Shown: piece by piece, positions 53,950 to 63,567 of the stretch
Position numbering within the stretch: position 1 is the stretch's first letter
Layout of the letters: each line of letters starts with the position of its first letter
Assembly (NCBI RefSeq): GCF_000196495.1
Contig: NC_011312.1
Coordinates: forward strand, 1,736,001-1,800,000
Direction of reading: 5' to 3'
Length of the DNA stretch: 64,000 bases
From: Aliivibrio salmonicida LFI1238
Lineage (GTDB): Bacteria; Pseudomonadota; Gammaproteobacteria; Enterobacterales; Vibrionaceae
Program-made: the position numbers and the translations under genes
The notes under the pieces: model-generated
Told to the model about the DNA's origin: nothing
Database searches by the model: none
What the model saw: only the letters and a program-made list of their open reading frames with translations

Positions 53950-54333
53950 TTATTCTTTTTCTTTAAGATGAATGATAAGAAGATCAATACCTTCGCCCTT
54001 CTGGGAAATAGTCGTGTGTGTATTTGCAAGGATATAATTGATCTGCTCTTCATCTAAAGAATAAGGAAGCATGACTCTCAAATCAGAAATACCTTCAATT
54101 CGAGCTAAACGGATTAACCGAATAATATTCGATTCATCATTTATATGTGTCGAGAGTACGTTTAATGCTTCTAAACGTAATCGTTCTTTTAATGGTGTTT
54201 TGTCATGAACAGATGCATTCCAAACTGTTCCGAACGTGGGAATAATACTTTTTAACGCTTGAGAAAAAGTCCATTTTTGATTACTTGAGTCAACGAGAAA
54301 TGAACCATAATTAAACTCAATAACATTACTCAT
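53950..54333 (-). CDS. Conserved-looking protein of unknown function
   Basis: The 127-aa soluble protein is helical at first and has a C-terminal alpha/beta part (SDLRVMLPYSLDEEQINYIL). I do not recognise a family. It converges on the SulA-like gene with only three bases between their stops, so no separate terminator exists there. Confidence 0.7.
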   Translation of the reverse strand: MSNVIEFNYGSFLVDSSNQKWTFSQALKSIIPTFGTVWNASVHDKTPLKERLRLEALNVLSTHINDESNIIRLIRLARIEGISDLRVMLPYSLDEEQINYILANTHTTISQKGEGIDLLIIHLKEKE

Positions 54334-54530
54334 AATTGCCCTCGATATATTCCAACATCGACCTTCAACATCCTATTGAAAAGCACGATTTTCAAACTAA
54401 CTATTATAAGTATCCCGAATATTAAGCCTATCGCAAGTAGAAAAGTCGATGCAGTTCACAGTTAGGAATTATCAACTCTTATCGTTATCATAGTGATAAC
54501 ACATGGTTTACACACATACATTTTGGCAAC

Positions 54531-54556
54531 AAAAAAGCCGCTACAATGAGCGACTT
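54531..54556 (-). terminator. Terminator after the DUF342 gene
   Basis: On the minus strand the stem AGTCGCTCA / TGTAGCGGCT-like pairing is followed by six T. It lies 29 bases after the DUF342 stop. Confidence 0.7.
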
Positions 54557-54584
54557 TATTATTATTTTTATCGTTAATATTGAA

Positions 54585-56276
54585 TTAACTGTCTATTAAA
54601 TGGGGATTTTTTGAGATAATCGGATCTATCTTAATTTCATATTCATTAAAATATATTTTGCATGGACTATGTTCACGTTTCGTTGTGACTTGTTCATCTG
54701 AGTATTGAATGGTCACTCTTGGGTACACTCGCTCAGTAACTTTAACAACGTTCTCTGCTAATTGCTTTCTTAGCTCTTCTTCTGCTGATTGGAATCGAGT
54801 CATTGATTGTGTAATCTCTTTACTTGATTCTTCTTTCATCGTTTTAACACGCATTGTCTGTTCTTCTGTTCTTTCTGATTTAGGGATCTTTGCTAGCTCC
54901 ATTTCAGCACGAACGACTTTCATTGTGTTTTCTTGCGCTGCTTTATATTTCGCATTTAAATCTGCAATGTTTTCTTTGTACTTATCAAAACGTGTAAATG
55001 CTTTTACTAACGTTTCAGTGCCAGCGGTAGCCCCAAGATTCACCGTTGTAATTGTAGAACCTGCATAAATCTCTCCACCAACAATAGAGCCATTACGCCC
55101 AGAGCTATCCATTACGGAAACTGCATTTTTACTTTTTATAAAACTCTGAATGGCGTGTAAACCTAACTCAATATCGCCAGACGCTTGTAAATTAGCCGAT
55201 TGAACAAACTTAGCCGTTATTTTACCACCGGCTTTAACAAAACAAGAGTAGTCCTCACCCGCTTCTACTTGATGACCAATGATCCCTTTCATCGCAATAA
55301 TATCACCATGAGCTTGCACATCTGCAGATTCAATAAACCCGCCAACGGTAATACTGCCTGTCGCTCTAACAATCATCTCCGGTGCAATATCACCACTGAT
55401 GATTACGCACCCTTTAAATTTGACATGACCCGTTGAGATATCAACCGCATTTAAACAAAGCGCATTATCAACTTCAGCACCTTCTGCATTTACCCAAGGC
55501 ATGCCAGAGGTTGTTGCAATTAACAATTCAGGATCTTGTGGAGAAATCCCCGCACCTTTTCCTGCTCGTAATTTGCTGTTTTTTCCTGCCGTCGCATGAA
55601 TCACTTCACCTTTTACAGTAAAACCATCAATGCCTTTTGTGGGAGGCGTTCGACGGATTAATTCATCACCTTCAACCACCGTGATTGTCTCACCAAGATC
55701 GCGCATATCAACTTTATCTTCTTCACCCTCTTTCTCTTGAGGCTGTAAAACTTGTTCACGAAAATCTTCAACCAGTGCAGTAAAAATAGCGTTAGAACCA
55801 TCAATAGGCTCTTTGCCTTTTGCGACCAATTGAGAAATTCGCTCTCCAGCAGCTAAGTTTCGACCTAGTACTATTATTTTCTTTAAGGCATTTCGACTGA
55901 TACCGCGAGTCACTTCCATGCTGGTTAATGCCGTTATGATGTCCGTACTTTGTACATCTCGACCACCATAAGCACCAATAACAGACATCGTTGCTTTCAT
56001 ATCGCGCTCTTCTACAGCAAGAAACACTTCGGCATTACGACGTTCTGCAATTTTTCTATTTTGGTGATGAGCAACGATGCCACTTTTAACATCGTTAATG
56101 ATCGTCATTATGATTTTTTCATCAAAGAAAAAATCCAATGCCCCAATCTCTTCTAAAGAATCTTTAAACCCTTTTAAGGTGGGTTCAGCATCCGGCTGAA
56201 AGCTATCAGGAAAACATAACACTACTGTGCCGTCATCCTGTATTAAAGTTAAAAGAGAAGCCCACATATTCATCAC
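54585..56276 (-). CDS. DUF342 (FapA-type) polymer-forming protein
   Basis: The 563-aa protein has the DUF342 core with the repeating beta-helix segments VKFKGCVIISGDIAPEMIV and ATGSITVGGFIESADVQAHG, preceded by EGDELIRRTPPTKGIDGFTV. A C-terminal coiled coil (about residues 430-500) follows. Relatives (FapA in Vibrio) control polar flagellar or signalling-protein localisation, so a cell-pole role is possible. Start ATG 56276; a second ATG one codon later is equivalent. No flagellar genes are nearby. Confidence 0.85.
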   Translation of the reverse strand: MMNMWASLLTLIQDDGTVVLCFPDSFQPDAEPTLKGFKDSLEEIGALDFFFDEKIIMTIINDVKSGIVAHHQNRKIAERRNAEVFLAVEERDMKATMSVIGAYGGRDVQSTDIITALTSMEVTRGISRNALKKIIVLGRNLAAGERISQLVAKGKEPIDGSNAIFTALVEDFREQVLQPQEKEGEEDKVDMRDLGETITVVEGDELIRRTPPTKGIDGFTVKGEVIHATAGKNSKLRAGKGAGISPQDPELLIATTSGMPWVNAEGAEVDNALCLNAVDISTGHVKFKGCVIISGDIAPEMIVRATGSITVGGFIESADVQAHGDIIAMKGIIGHQVEAGEDYSCFVKAGGKITAKFVQSANLQASGDIELGLHAIQSFIKSKNAVSVMDSSGRNGSIVGGEIYAGSTITTVNLGATAGTETLVKAFTRFDKYKENIADLNAKYKAAQENTMKVVRAEMELAKIPKSERTEEQTMRVKTMKEESSKEITQSMTRFQSAEEELRKQLAENVVKVTERVYPRVTIQYSDEQVTTKREHSPCKIYFNEYEIKIDPIISKNPHLIDS

Positions 56277-56346
56277 TCTTATATATTATATCGTCACAAC
56301 AAAAAATCTTGTTGTGACTTTATTTCGTATTTAATTGAACGACATT

Positions 56347-56634
56347 CTACAGTTCAAAATCATCTAAATCCATGTCGGTGTCTTGACGTTCAAAAAGCGC
56401 CACTAAATCGTCATGACCACCAACAAATTTACCATCAAGGAAGATCTGAGGCACAGTATTAACTAAAATGCCCTCTTTATCTTGAATCAAGCCAACCATT
56501 TCTTCTTTGCTTAAATCAACATCAACGGTTAATACTTTATACTCAATGCCTTTATCGTCCAAAATCGCTTTTGCTTTAACACAAAATGGGCATACTGTTT
56601 TAGAGAACATAATATTTTGATAGGTAGTTAACAT
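56347..56634 (-). CDS. Glutaredoxin
   Basis: The 95-aa dithiol glutaredoxin has the active site CPFC (Cys15 and Cys18), the cis-Pro in TVPQIFLDG and the glutathione-binding GGHDDL. It reduces disulfides with glutathione. I start at ATG 56632-56634 (MLTTYQN), with thioredoxin-fold strand one right after; an upstream ATG would add 13 residues not found in the fold. It ends in an acidic DMDLDDFEL tail. Confidence 0.92.
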   Translation of the reverse strand: MLTTYQNIMFSKTVCPFCVKAKAILDDKGIEYKVLTVDVDLSKEEMVGLIQDKEGILVNTVPQIFLDGKFVGGHDDLVALFERQDTDMDLDDFEL

Positions 56635-56701
56635 GTGTTTACTCGTCTTTTTATATAAATAAGGGGCCGTCATTCATCACTATTTATTCGATGAATTAAC
56701 A

Positions 56702-57448
56702 CTAAATAGAAAACATTGGATACAACTGTAGCTCAGGAACAATTTTATGTAGTTGTTCTTCGTCCATCGCAATGTCTTTTGCAGAATCACATAAATGTTG
56801 GGCATCTTTCTTAATATCGACTTTATGTTCTTCCATCTTCATCTTAATTGACGATTGAACATCAACAAATTGTTGCTGTAACTCTGTGAAATTAAGTTCG
56901 CCCTTCTGCATTTTATCTGACAAAGAGTTAAACACGCTTGCAAACAATTCTTTGTCTAAGCTCTTAATCATGACTTCAAAATCTTGCTTCCATGACGTAT
57001 CCACTTCTTTAAAGAAGTCATGCTCTAGCATCATATCTTTGCCACGATAGAATTTTTGTTTTGCAACATCACCGTAATCATTAATTTTCGTTTTAACAGA
57101 ATCAAATGATCCTTCTGCATTAAATGACGTTTCAATTTCGCTAACAAAATCTTGAGCAGCAAGAATTCCTTTATCTGTAAAATCAACCACTTCTGGAATA
57201 TAGCCAGACACCTGCTTCTGATATTCTTCGATCGCTTGTTTTTGCTCTGAAGAAAGCGCTAACTTATCACCATTAACAAATACGTTGCCATTGCCATCAA
57301 TGCGTAATTTATCTTGCGCTTTTTCGACTTTTATTTCTCCTTTAGGAGTTAACAAAACATCGTTTTCAATCGTCACTGGACACATGCTAGCGAAACTGCT
57401 GTTTGATACGAATAACATCGCCATTGCTAGTAATTTATTTGATGACAT
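56702..57448 (-). CDS. YggN-like (DUF2884) periplasmic protein
   Basis: The 248-aa protein has a signal peptide (about residues 1-20, ending SFA) and the DUF2884/YggN pattern with CPVTIENDVLLTPKGEI, LRIDGNGNVFVNGDKLAL and a helical C-terminal half. It is a periplasmic protein of unknown function in gamma-proteobacteria. Two Cys remain in the mature protein. The gene lies between grx and purC, divergent from purC. Confidence 0.85.
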   Translation of the reverse strand: MSSNKLLAMAMLFVSNSSFASMCPVTIENDVLLTPKGEIKVEKAQDKLRIDGNGNVFVNGDKLALSSEQKQAIEEYQKQVSGYIPEVVDFTDKGILAAQDFVSEIETSFNAEGSFDSVKTKINDYGDVAKQKFYRGKDMMLEHDFFKEVDTSWKQDFEVMIKSLDKELFASVFNSLSDKMQKGELNFTELQQQFVDVQSSIKMKMEEHKVDIKKDAQHLCDSAKDIAMDEEQLHKIVPELQLYPMFSI

Positions 57449-57548
57449 TTTAGCCTCTTTTGAACTATTTTTTCTTAATCAGACAGTGTAACTGATAGCG
57501 ACTCTATTGCTCAACATCCTTTCGACAATAGAAAAAAACAAACATAAA

Positions 57549-57601
57549 AAGCAATCGTTTGCTTTTTATACTGGCAGAGATCCAGAGTTCTGGTATGATG
57601 C
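57549..57601 (+). promoter_or_regulatory. PurR operator and extended -10 promoter of purC
   Basis: AAGCAATCGTTTGCTT (57549-57564) is a near-perfect PurR box. An extended -10, TGGTATGAT, ends about 40 bases before the purC start. The box has the same AAGCAATCG half as the one before purT. Confidence 0.75.
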
Positions 57602-57640
57602 TCTCTGTTTTTACACATAAGTTTATATAGGAATTCTATA

Positions 57641-58744
57641 ATGAGCCTTTCCGAACAAGTACTTGCCGTGAATGATGATTTACCAATCCGTACGGACAAG
57701 CCTGTGCATAGCGGTAAAGTCCGTTCAGTTTATTGGTTAACAGAGGAAGATAGCCGTCGTCTTATCAAAGAGAAAGGCTATAACGTGGCACCTGACGCCC
57801 CTCTTGCTATTATGGTGATCAGTGACCGCATCTCAGCATTTGATTGTATTTGGCACGGTGAAGGCGGACTTAAAGGGATTCCTGGAAAAGGCGCGGCTCT
57901 AAATGCTATCTCGAATCACTGGTTCCAATTATTTAAAGATAATAATTTAGCAGATAGCCATATTTTAGATATTCCTCATCCATTTGTTTGGATTGTTCAA
58001 AAAGCAAAACCAGTCATGATTGAAGCGATTTGCCGTCAATACATTACGGGTTCAATGTGGCGCGCTTACACCAATGGTGAACGTGAATTCTGTGGTATTC
58101 AGATCCCTGAACGCCTAGAAAAAGACGAAGAACTGGCTGATCTTTTATTAACCCCATCAACAAAAGGCGTTTTAAAAGGCATTGAAGGTGTTTCTGAAGT
58201 TGATGATGTAAACATTACGCGTAAGGACATTGAAAACAATTTTAGTGCTTTCAACTTCTCTTCGATTGAAGATATCGCCTTATACGAAAAACTGTTAAAA
58301 GAAGGTTTTGCGGTTATCTCTAAAGCCTTAAATGACATTGACCAAATTTTTGTTGATACAAAATTTGAGTTTGGTTATGTTAATGACGCACAAGGCAACG
58401 AAAAATTAATTTACATGGATGAAGTTGGTACGCCTGATTCATCACGTATTTGGGATAAAAACGCCTACCGTTCTGGTCATATTATTGAAAATTCAAAAGA
58501 AGGTTTCCGTCAGTTCTTGTTGAACCACTTCCCTGAACCTGACATTCTTTTGAATAAGAACCGTATGGATGAGCGCTTTGCGTTAGCAACTGAGAACTCA
58601 TTGCCACTCGAAGCAATGATGGACTTATCAAAAACATACTTAGATATTGCCGCTAAAATTACTGGTGCACCAATTATGTTAAGTGATAATCCAAAAGCGG
58701 AAATAATTAAAGTATTAAAAGAGCAGTATCAACTGGTTGATTAA
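57641..58744 (+). CDS. purC: Phosphoribosylaminoimidazole-succinocarboxamide synthase
   Basis: PurC joins CAIR and aspartate with ATP to give SAICAR in purine synthesis. The 367-aa protein is the long Vibrio/yeast-like form rather than the 237-aa E. coli form: HSGKVRSVYWLTEED for phosphate binding, VISDRISAFDCIWHGEGG, EAICRQYITGSMWRAY, and the acidic YMDEVGTPDSSRIWD. It is under a PurR box and alone between terminators. Confidence 0.95.
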   Translation: MSLSEQVLAVNDDLPIRTDKPVHSGKVRSVYWLTEEDSRRLIKEKGYNVAPDAPLAIMVISDRISAFDCIWHGEGGLKGIPGKGAALNAISNHWFQLFKDNNLADSHILDIPHPFVWIVQKAKPVMIEAICRQYITGSMWRAYTNGEREFCGIQIPERLEKDEELADLLLTPSTKGVLKGIEGVSEVDDVNITRKDIENNFSAFNFSSIEDIALYEKLLKEGFAVISKALNDIDQIFVDTKFEFGYVNDAQGNEKLIYMDEVGTPDSSRIWDKNAYRSGHIIENSKEGFRQFLLNHFPEPDILLNKNRMDERFALATENSLPLEAMMDLSKTYLDIAAKITGAPIMLSDNPKAEIIKVLKEQYQLVD

Positions 58745-58783
58745 TACCAATAATCGTAACTAACTATTCTATTGATTACTAAT

Positions 58784-58815
58784 AAAAATGGCGACCGCAT
58801 TGGTCGCCATTTTTG
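58784..58815. terminator. Bidirectional terminator after purC
   Basis: Stem AAAAATGGCGACC / TGGTCGCCATTTTT, with A and T runs on both sides, between the convergent purC and outer-membrane protein genes. Confidence 0.9.
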
Positions 58816-58853
58816 TATCTCTCTATTTCAAATAAAAACAAACAATGTTGTTA

Positions 58854-59327
58854 TTATAGGAAATGAACCGTTAGGTTAAGTGAAGCGAAATCAATGTTTT
58901 CGTCACCTACTGTGAAGTTGTTATAACCAGCACCAACAGTGAACATTGGGAAGATATTGTATTCAACACCTAAACCAAAGAATGGATCAACACCATCATC
59001 TTTACGGTAACCATCAGCTTCCCAGCTGTGCATGCCTGCTTTACCGTAAACATGTAAAGGACCGAAATCGATACTTGGCTTAATTGCAAAGTTTACAGAC
59101 GTTACATCTGTTGATTGACTACCGTAATCGTAAGAACCTAGGTTCCAAGCACCCATTTCAACACCGATGAAAGGCAAAATACCAGTACCAACGTGCGCAC
59201 CGTATACTGTTGAACTTTCGCCTCTGTAATCAGCTGAACCCACTTGTGCACCAGCGTAAATCCAAGAATCAGCAGCCGCTGTTGTAGAAACGCTCGCTAG
59301 AACTAACGCTAAAAGTGTCTTTTTCAT
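58854..59327 (-). CDS. Small outer-membrane beta-barrel protein
   Basis: The 157-aa precursor has a signal peptide (MKKTLLALVLASVSTTAAADS) and about eight short amphipathic strands alternating with loops (WIYAGAQVGSADYRG, GTGILPFIGVEMGAWN, FFGLGVEYNIFPMFTVGAGY), the layout of an eight-strand OmpX/OmpW-size barrel. The last residues VHFL depart from the usual terminal Phe. I start at ATG 59325-59327, where AGGA precedes; the frame extends 20 codons further up without a signal peptide. Function unknown. Confidence 0.85.
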   Translation of the reverse strand: MKKTLLALVLASVSTTAAADSWIYAGAQVGSADYRGESSTVYGAHVGTGILPFIGVEMGAWNLGSYDYGSQSTDVTSVNFAIKPSIDFGPLHVYGKAGMHSWEADGYRKDDGVDPFFGLGVEYNIFPMFTVGAGYNNFTVGDENIDFASLNLTVHFL

Positions 59328-59343
59328 TTTCAATCCTATTTTC

Positions 59344-59376
59344 AAAAGGGAGCGGCAATCTTTGCCGCTCTTTTTA
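59344..59376. terminator. Hairpin between hrpA and the barrel protein gene
   Basis: Stem GAGCGGCAA / TTGCCGCTC with a 3-base loop and T run on the plus strand; on the minus strand it follows hrpA and could stop its transcripts before the barrel gene, though the minus T tract is short. Confidence 0.6.
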
Positions 59377-59433
59377 ATATTAATCATACTAAAGCAAATT
59401 GTATGCCGATATTGTTATATATTATTCTATACA

Positions 59434-62400
59434 CTAACAATCAGCAATGGCGTTTTTCACTCGTTTGTCCGAAACAGGGTATGGTGTACCAAGTTGTTGA
59501 GCAAAATAACTTACTCTAAGCTCTTCTATCATCCAACGAATGTCTTTTACTTTATCGGGTATTGGCTGCCCTTTCGGGATCTTGTTTAACAATTCTTTGT
59601 ATTCATTGTTAACACTGTCAACTTTCAATAAATGAGCACGATCTCGAGTTGGATCAATCGGTAACTTCTCCATTCGACGTTCGATCGCTTTCATATAACG
59701 ATGGATATCCGTCAATCTCTTCCAACCACATTCTGTTGCAAAACCTTTAAAAATCAGGTTTTCAATTTGAGATTTAATATCAGACAACGCAAACGCCATA
59801 CTTAGATCAACACGACCTTTTAGCTTCTTCTGTATTTGGAAAGCCGTCGTTAAAATCGTTTCGACTAATTTAGCGATCTCCACAACCGTATCGCCCAGTT
59901 CCGCTCGAATGTGTTCTTTCATATTATCAAACGCTTCAGGTTCCCAAACAAGGCCACCTTTATCGTCAATTAATTTATCAACGCCACACGCAATACAATC
60001 ATCAATTAAGTCCAAGACTCGACCATACTGATTGAAGTATAGGCCTAATTTTGACTTGTTTGGCAAGTTGTCACGTAAATATTTAATCGGTGACGGAACA
60101 TTCAACAAGATCAATCGGCGTTGCCCTGCTTTCATTGCATTATGTTGTTCTTCTTCTGTTTCAAACAACTTAATCCCAACACTGTCTTTACTATCTACAA
60201 TCGCAGGATACGCCTTAACTTCAAAGCCACCACGTTTCTGAGTATAAAGTGCAGGTAGTTCACCAAAGCTCCACGTTTTTAAACCCGCTTGCTCAATATC
60301 GTCATCAGCGACCTGAGATAACGTTTCTTGTACTTTATCTTTTAAGCCATCTTTTAAATCGTAAAGATCACGGCTTTCTTTTAACTTACGGTTATGGTGA
60401 TCAACCACTCTGTAAGTCACCTTCAAGTGATCAGGGATTTGTTCTAGTTTCCAATCTTCACGCAATACAGCAACACCCGTCATTCTACGCAGCTCTTTTT
60501 CAAGGCTGTCGAGTAATGGCATATCAAATGGTGTTATACGTGATAAAAATGCATCAGCATAATTTGGCGCAGGCACAAAGTTACGACGAAGTGTTTTTGG
60601 TAACGATTTAATATAAGCAACGATCATTTCATGACGTAAACCGGGGATCTGCCAATCAAACCCTTCGGTCGTCACTTGATTTAAAATCGGTAATGGCACG
60701 TGAACCGTGACACCGTCACTATCTTGCCCCGGTTCAAATTGATAGCTTAACTTCAGCTTTAGGTTACCTTGATGCCAGAAATTTGGATAATCAAGATCCG
60801 TCACATGACTTGCATCATTGCGGAACAACATCTCTTTTTCAAAATTAAGTAAATCTGGTGTCTCTTTTTGGGCGGTTTTCCACCACGAGTCAAAATGGCG
60901 GCCAGAAACCACATCCGTATTTACTCGTTGGTCATAAAATTCGGCAAGCTGATCATCATCAATCAATAGATCGCGACGACGAGATTTATGCTCTAGCTCT
61001 TCAACTTCTTGCAACAATTTACGGTTCTGCTTAAAGAACTTATGATTCGTATTCCAATCCCCTTCAACTAACGCTGAGCGAATAAAGATTTCACGACACA
61101 CTGGCGCATCAATCGTACCGTAGTTAATTTGACGCTTCACGACAATTGGAATGCCGTAAATAGTCACTTTCTCATACGCCATAACTGCGGCAGATTTTTT
61201 CGACCAATGTGGCTCGCTGTAACTGCGTTTAATTAAATGTGGTGCTAGAGGTTCAATCCATTCAGGTTGAATTTTTGCAACAATTCGACCCCATAACTTT
61301 GAAGTTTCAACTAGCTCTGCCACCATTGCCCATTTAGGCTGCTTTTTAAATAAACCAGATCCTGGGAATATATGGAAGCGTGCATTACGTGCACCTTGGT
61401 ATTCATTCTTCTCTTGATCTTTTTGACCAATATGAGAAAGCATGCCAGCTAAAATAGCCGTATGAACGCCTTGATACCCTGCAGCCTCTTGATTCACTTT
61501 ATAATTAAGCTCTTTCATTACTTGAGTTAATTGATAATGCACATCTTGCCATTCACGAATACGTAAATAGTTTAAGTAATCTTTGCGACATTGCTTTCTA
61601 AACGAGTTGCTAGATAGCTCTTTCTGTTGCTCTTTTACATACTGCCAAATATTTACAAATGTTAAGAAATCAGAATCTTCATGATTAAAACGTTTGTGCT
61701 TTTCATCCGACGCTTGTTTCTTATCACTTGGACGCTCTCGTGGATCTTGAATCGATAGTGCCGCCGCAATGATCATCACTTCTTGCAATGCATTTTGATT
61801 CGGCGCTTCAAGTACCATTCGAGCCAAACGTGGATCGATAGGCAAACGCGCCAATTCACGACCAACTTTCGTTAAGCGTTTTTTAGGATCACTTATCTCA
61901 GCATTAATCGCACCTAGCTCTTCAAGGAGTTTCACACCATCTTGAATATTTCGATTATCAGGCGCTTCTACAAATGGGAATGCTTGAATGTCGCCTAAAC
62001 CTAATGCCGTCATTTGTAAAATAACAGAGGCTAAGTTAGTTCGTAAAATTTCAGGATCGGTGAATTCAGGGCGAGCAACAAAGTCTTCCTCTGAATACAG
62101 ACGAATACACACACCTTCCGACACACGACCACAACGACCTTTACGCTGATTCGCACTGGCTTGAGAGATCGCTTCAATCGGCAAGCGCTGAACTTTAGTT
62201 CGATAACTATAGCGACTAATACGCGCCGTACCTGGGTCAATGACATACTTGATACCAGGAACGGTTAACGACGTTTCTGCCACGTTGGTTGCCAATACAA
62301 TTCGACGACCAGCATGAGACTGGAAAACTCGATTTTGCTCTTGAGAAGACAAACGTGCGTATAGAGGCACAATTTCAGTGTCTCGTAAGTTACGTTTCTC

Positions 62401-63330
62401 TAACGCTTCTGCGGTATCACGAATATCTCGCTCACCCGTCATAAACAAGAGAATGTCCCCTAGCCCTTCTGCACACAGTTCATCAACTGCATCAAAAATG
62501 CCTTCTAATTGATCTCTGTCAGTATCATCTCCGTCTTCAACGATGGGACGGTAACGAGTTTCTACAGGGAAGGTTCGGCCCGATACTTCAATGATAGGTG
62601 CATTGTTAAAATGTTTTGAAAAGCGTTCTGGATCAATGGTTGCTGACGTAATGATGATTTTTAAATCTGGGCGTTTTGGCAATAATTCACGTAAATAGCC
62701 CATGATAAAATCGATGTTTAAACTACGCTCATGCGCTTCATCGATAATAATCGTATCGTATTGATTTAAATAACGATCACTTTGAATCTCAGCAAGTAAG
62801 ATACCGTCAGTCATCAATTTAACTTGCGTACGCTCTGATACTTTATCGTTGAATCGAACTTTATAACCAACATGGCTACCAAGCTCTGTTTCCATTTCTT
62901 CGGCAATGCGATCCGCAACCGAACGTGCCGCTAAGCGACGTGGCTGAGTGTGACCAATATTACCAAACTTACCACGACCTAATTCCAAACAAATCTTTGG
63001 TAACTGAGTGGTTTTACCCGAACCGGTTTCACCGGCAACAATAACTACTTGGTTATTTGCAATCGCTTCAGCAATGTCATCTTTTTTCTGACTGACTGGC
63101 AATTGTTCTGGGTACTGGATTGTTGGGCGATCCATTTCGCGGTTATTCGCGATTTGCATTGATTTTGCGATGTCTAATGCGATTTCATCAAACACCGCAT
63201 TTCTTGCTTCTTCATTTTTAATGCGTGATGCGCCTTGAATGCGTTTGCTTAGGCGGAAACGATCACGGATCATACATTCACTCAGTGCTTTTCTAAGTGC
63301 ACCTGCTGAGTTTTGATTTGATTGACTCAA
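59434..63330 (-). CDS. hrpA: ATP-dependent RNA helicase HrpA
   Basis: The 1298-aa DEAH-box helicase matches HrpA in length (about 1300). Motifs are GETGSGKTTQLPKICLELG (Walker A), DEAHERSLNIDF, TSATIDPERFS (motif III), TNVAETSLTVPGI (motif V) and QRKGRCGRVSEGVC (motif VI), then helicase-associated, OB and the C-terminal DUF3418 domain. HrpA resolves stalled ribosomes and processes mRNA in E. coli. The frame has no interruptions. ATG 63330 follows an AGGAT ribosome region. Confidence 0.97.
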   Translation of the reverse strand: MSQSNQNSAGALRKALSECMIRDRFRLSKRIQGASRIKNEEARNAVFDEIALDIAKSMQIANNREMDRPTIQYPEQLPVSQKKDDIAEAIANNQVVIVAGETGSGKTTQLPKICLELGRGKFGNIGHTQPRRLAARSVADRIAEEMETELGSHVGYKVRFNDKVSERTQVKLMTDGILLAEIQSDRYLNQYDTIIIDEAHERSLNIDFIMGYLRELLPKRPDLKIIITSATIDPERFSKHFNNAPIIEVSGRTFPVETRYRPIVEDGDDTDRDQLEGIFDAVDELCAEGLGDILLFMTGERDIRDTAEALEKRNLRDTEIVPLYARLSSQEQNRVFQSHAGRRIVLATNVAETSLTVPGIKYVIDPGTARISRYSYRTKVQRLPIEAISQASANQRKGRCGRVSEGVCIRLYSEEDFVARPEFTDPEILRTNLASVILQMTALGLGDIQAFPFVEAPDNRNIQDGVKLLEELGAINAEISDPKKRLTKVGRELARLPIDPRLARMVLEAPNQNALQEVMIIAAALSIQDPRERPSDKKQASDEKHKRFNHEDSDFLTFVNIWQYVKEQQKELSSNSFRKQCRKDYLNYLRIREWQDVHYQLTQVMKELNYKVNQEAAGYQGVHTAILAGMLSHIGQKDQEKNEYQGARNARFHIFPGSGLFKKQPKWAMVAELVETSKLWGRIVAKIQPEWIEPLAPHLIKRSYSEPHWSKKSAAVMAYEKVTIYGIPIVVKRQINYGTIDAPVCREIFIRSALVEGDWNTNHKFFKQNRKLLQEVEELEHKSRRRDLLIDDDQLAEFYDQRVNTDVVSGRHFDSWWKTAQKETPDLLNFEKEMLFRNDASHVTDLDYPNFWHQGNLKLKLSYQFEPGQDSDGVTVHVPLPILNQVTTEGFDWQIPGLRHEMIVAYIKSLPKTLRRNFVPAPNYADAFLSRITPFDMPLLDSLEKELRRMTGVAVLREDWKLEQIPDHLKVTYRVVDHHNRKLKESRDLYDLKDGLKDKVQETLSQVADDDIEQAGLKTWSFGELPALYTQKRGGFEVKAYPAIVDSKDSVGIKLFETEEEQHNAMKAGQRRLILLNVPSPIKYLRDNLPNKSKLGLYFNQYGRVLDLIDDCIACGVDKLIDDKGGLVWEPEAFDNMKEHIRAELGDTVVEIAKLVETILTTAFQIQKKLKGRVDLSMAFALSDIKSQIENLIFKGFATECGWKRLTDIHRYMKAIERRMEKLPIDPTRDRAHLLKVDSVNNEYKELLNKIPKGQPIPDKVKDIRWMIEELRVSYFAQQLGTPYPVSDKRVKNAIADC

Positions 63331-63567
63331 AATATATCCTACTGAATCTGGTATTCATTAACTGTAAGGATTCTATCACATTCTTTTTAAGAACAAGATT
63401 TTGATTACTTTTATAAAAATGTGATAAATGTCAGAACAAACACAACAAGTCAATTTAATGACACTTACCTGGCAAAATAATGGCGGTACGATGTATATTC
63501 CGAAACAAATATACATACTTTGTTACATATAAGGCATATCTAACAATTAACCTAGGCGTAATTAACC

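Noticed and set aside
60249..60611. 120-codon plus-strand frame within hrpA
   Set aside because: It lies wholly inside a strongly coding helicase gene and has no recognisable domain.
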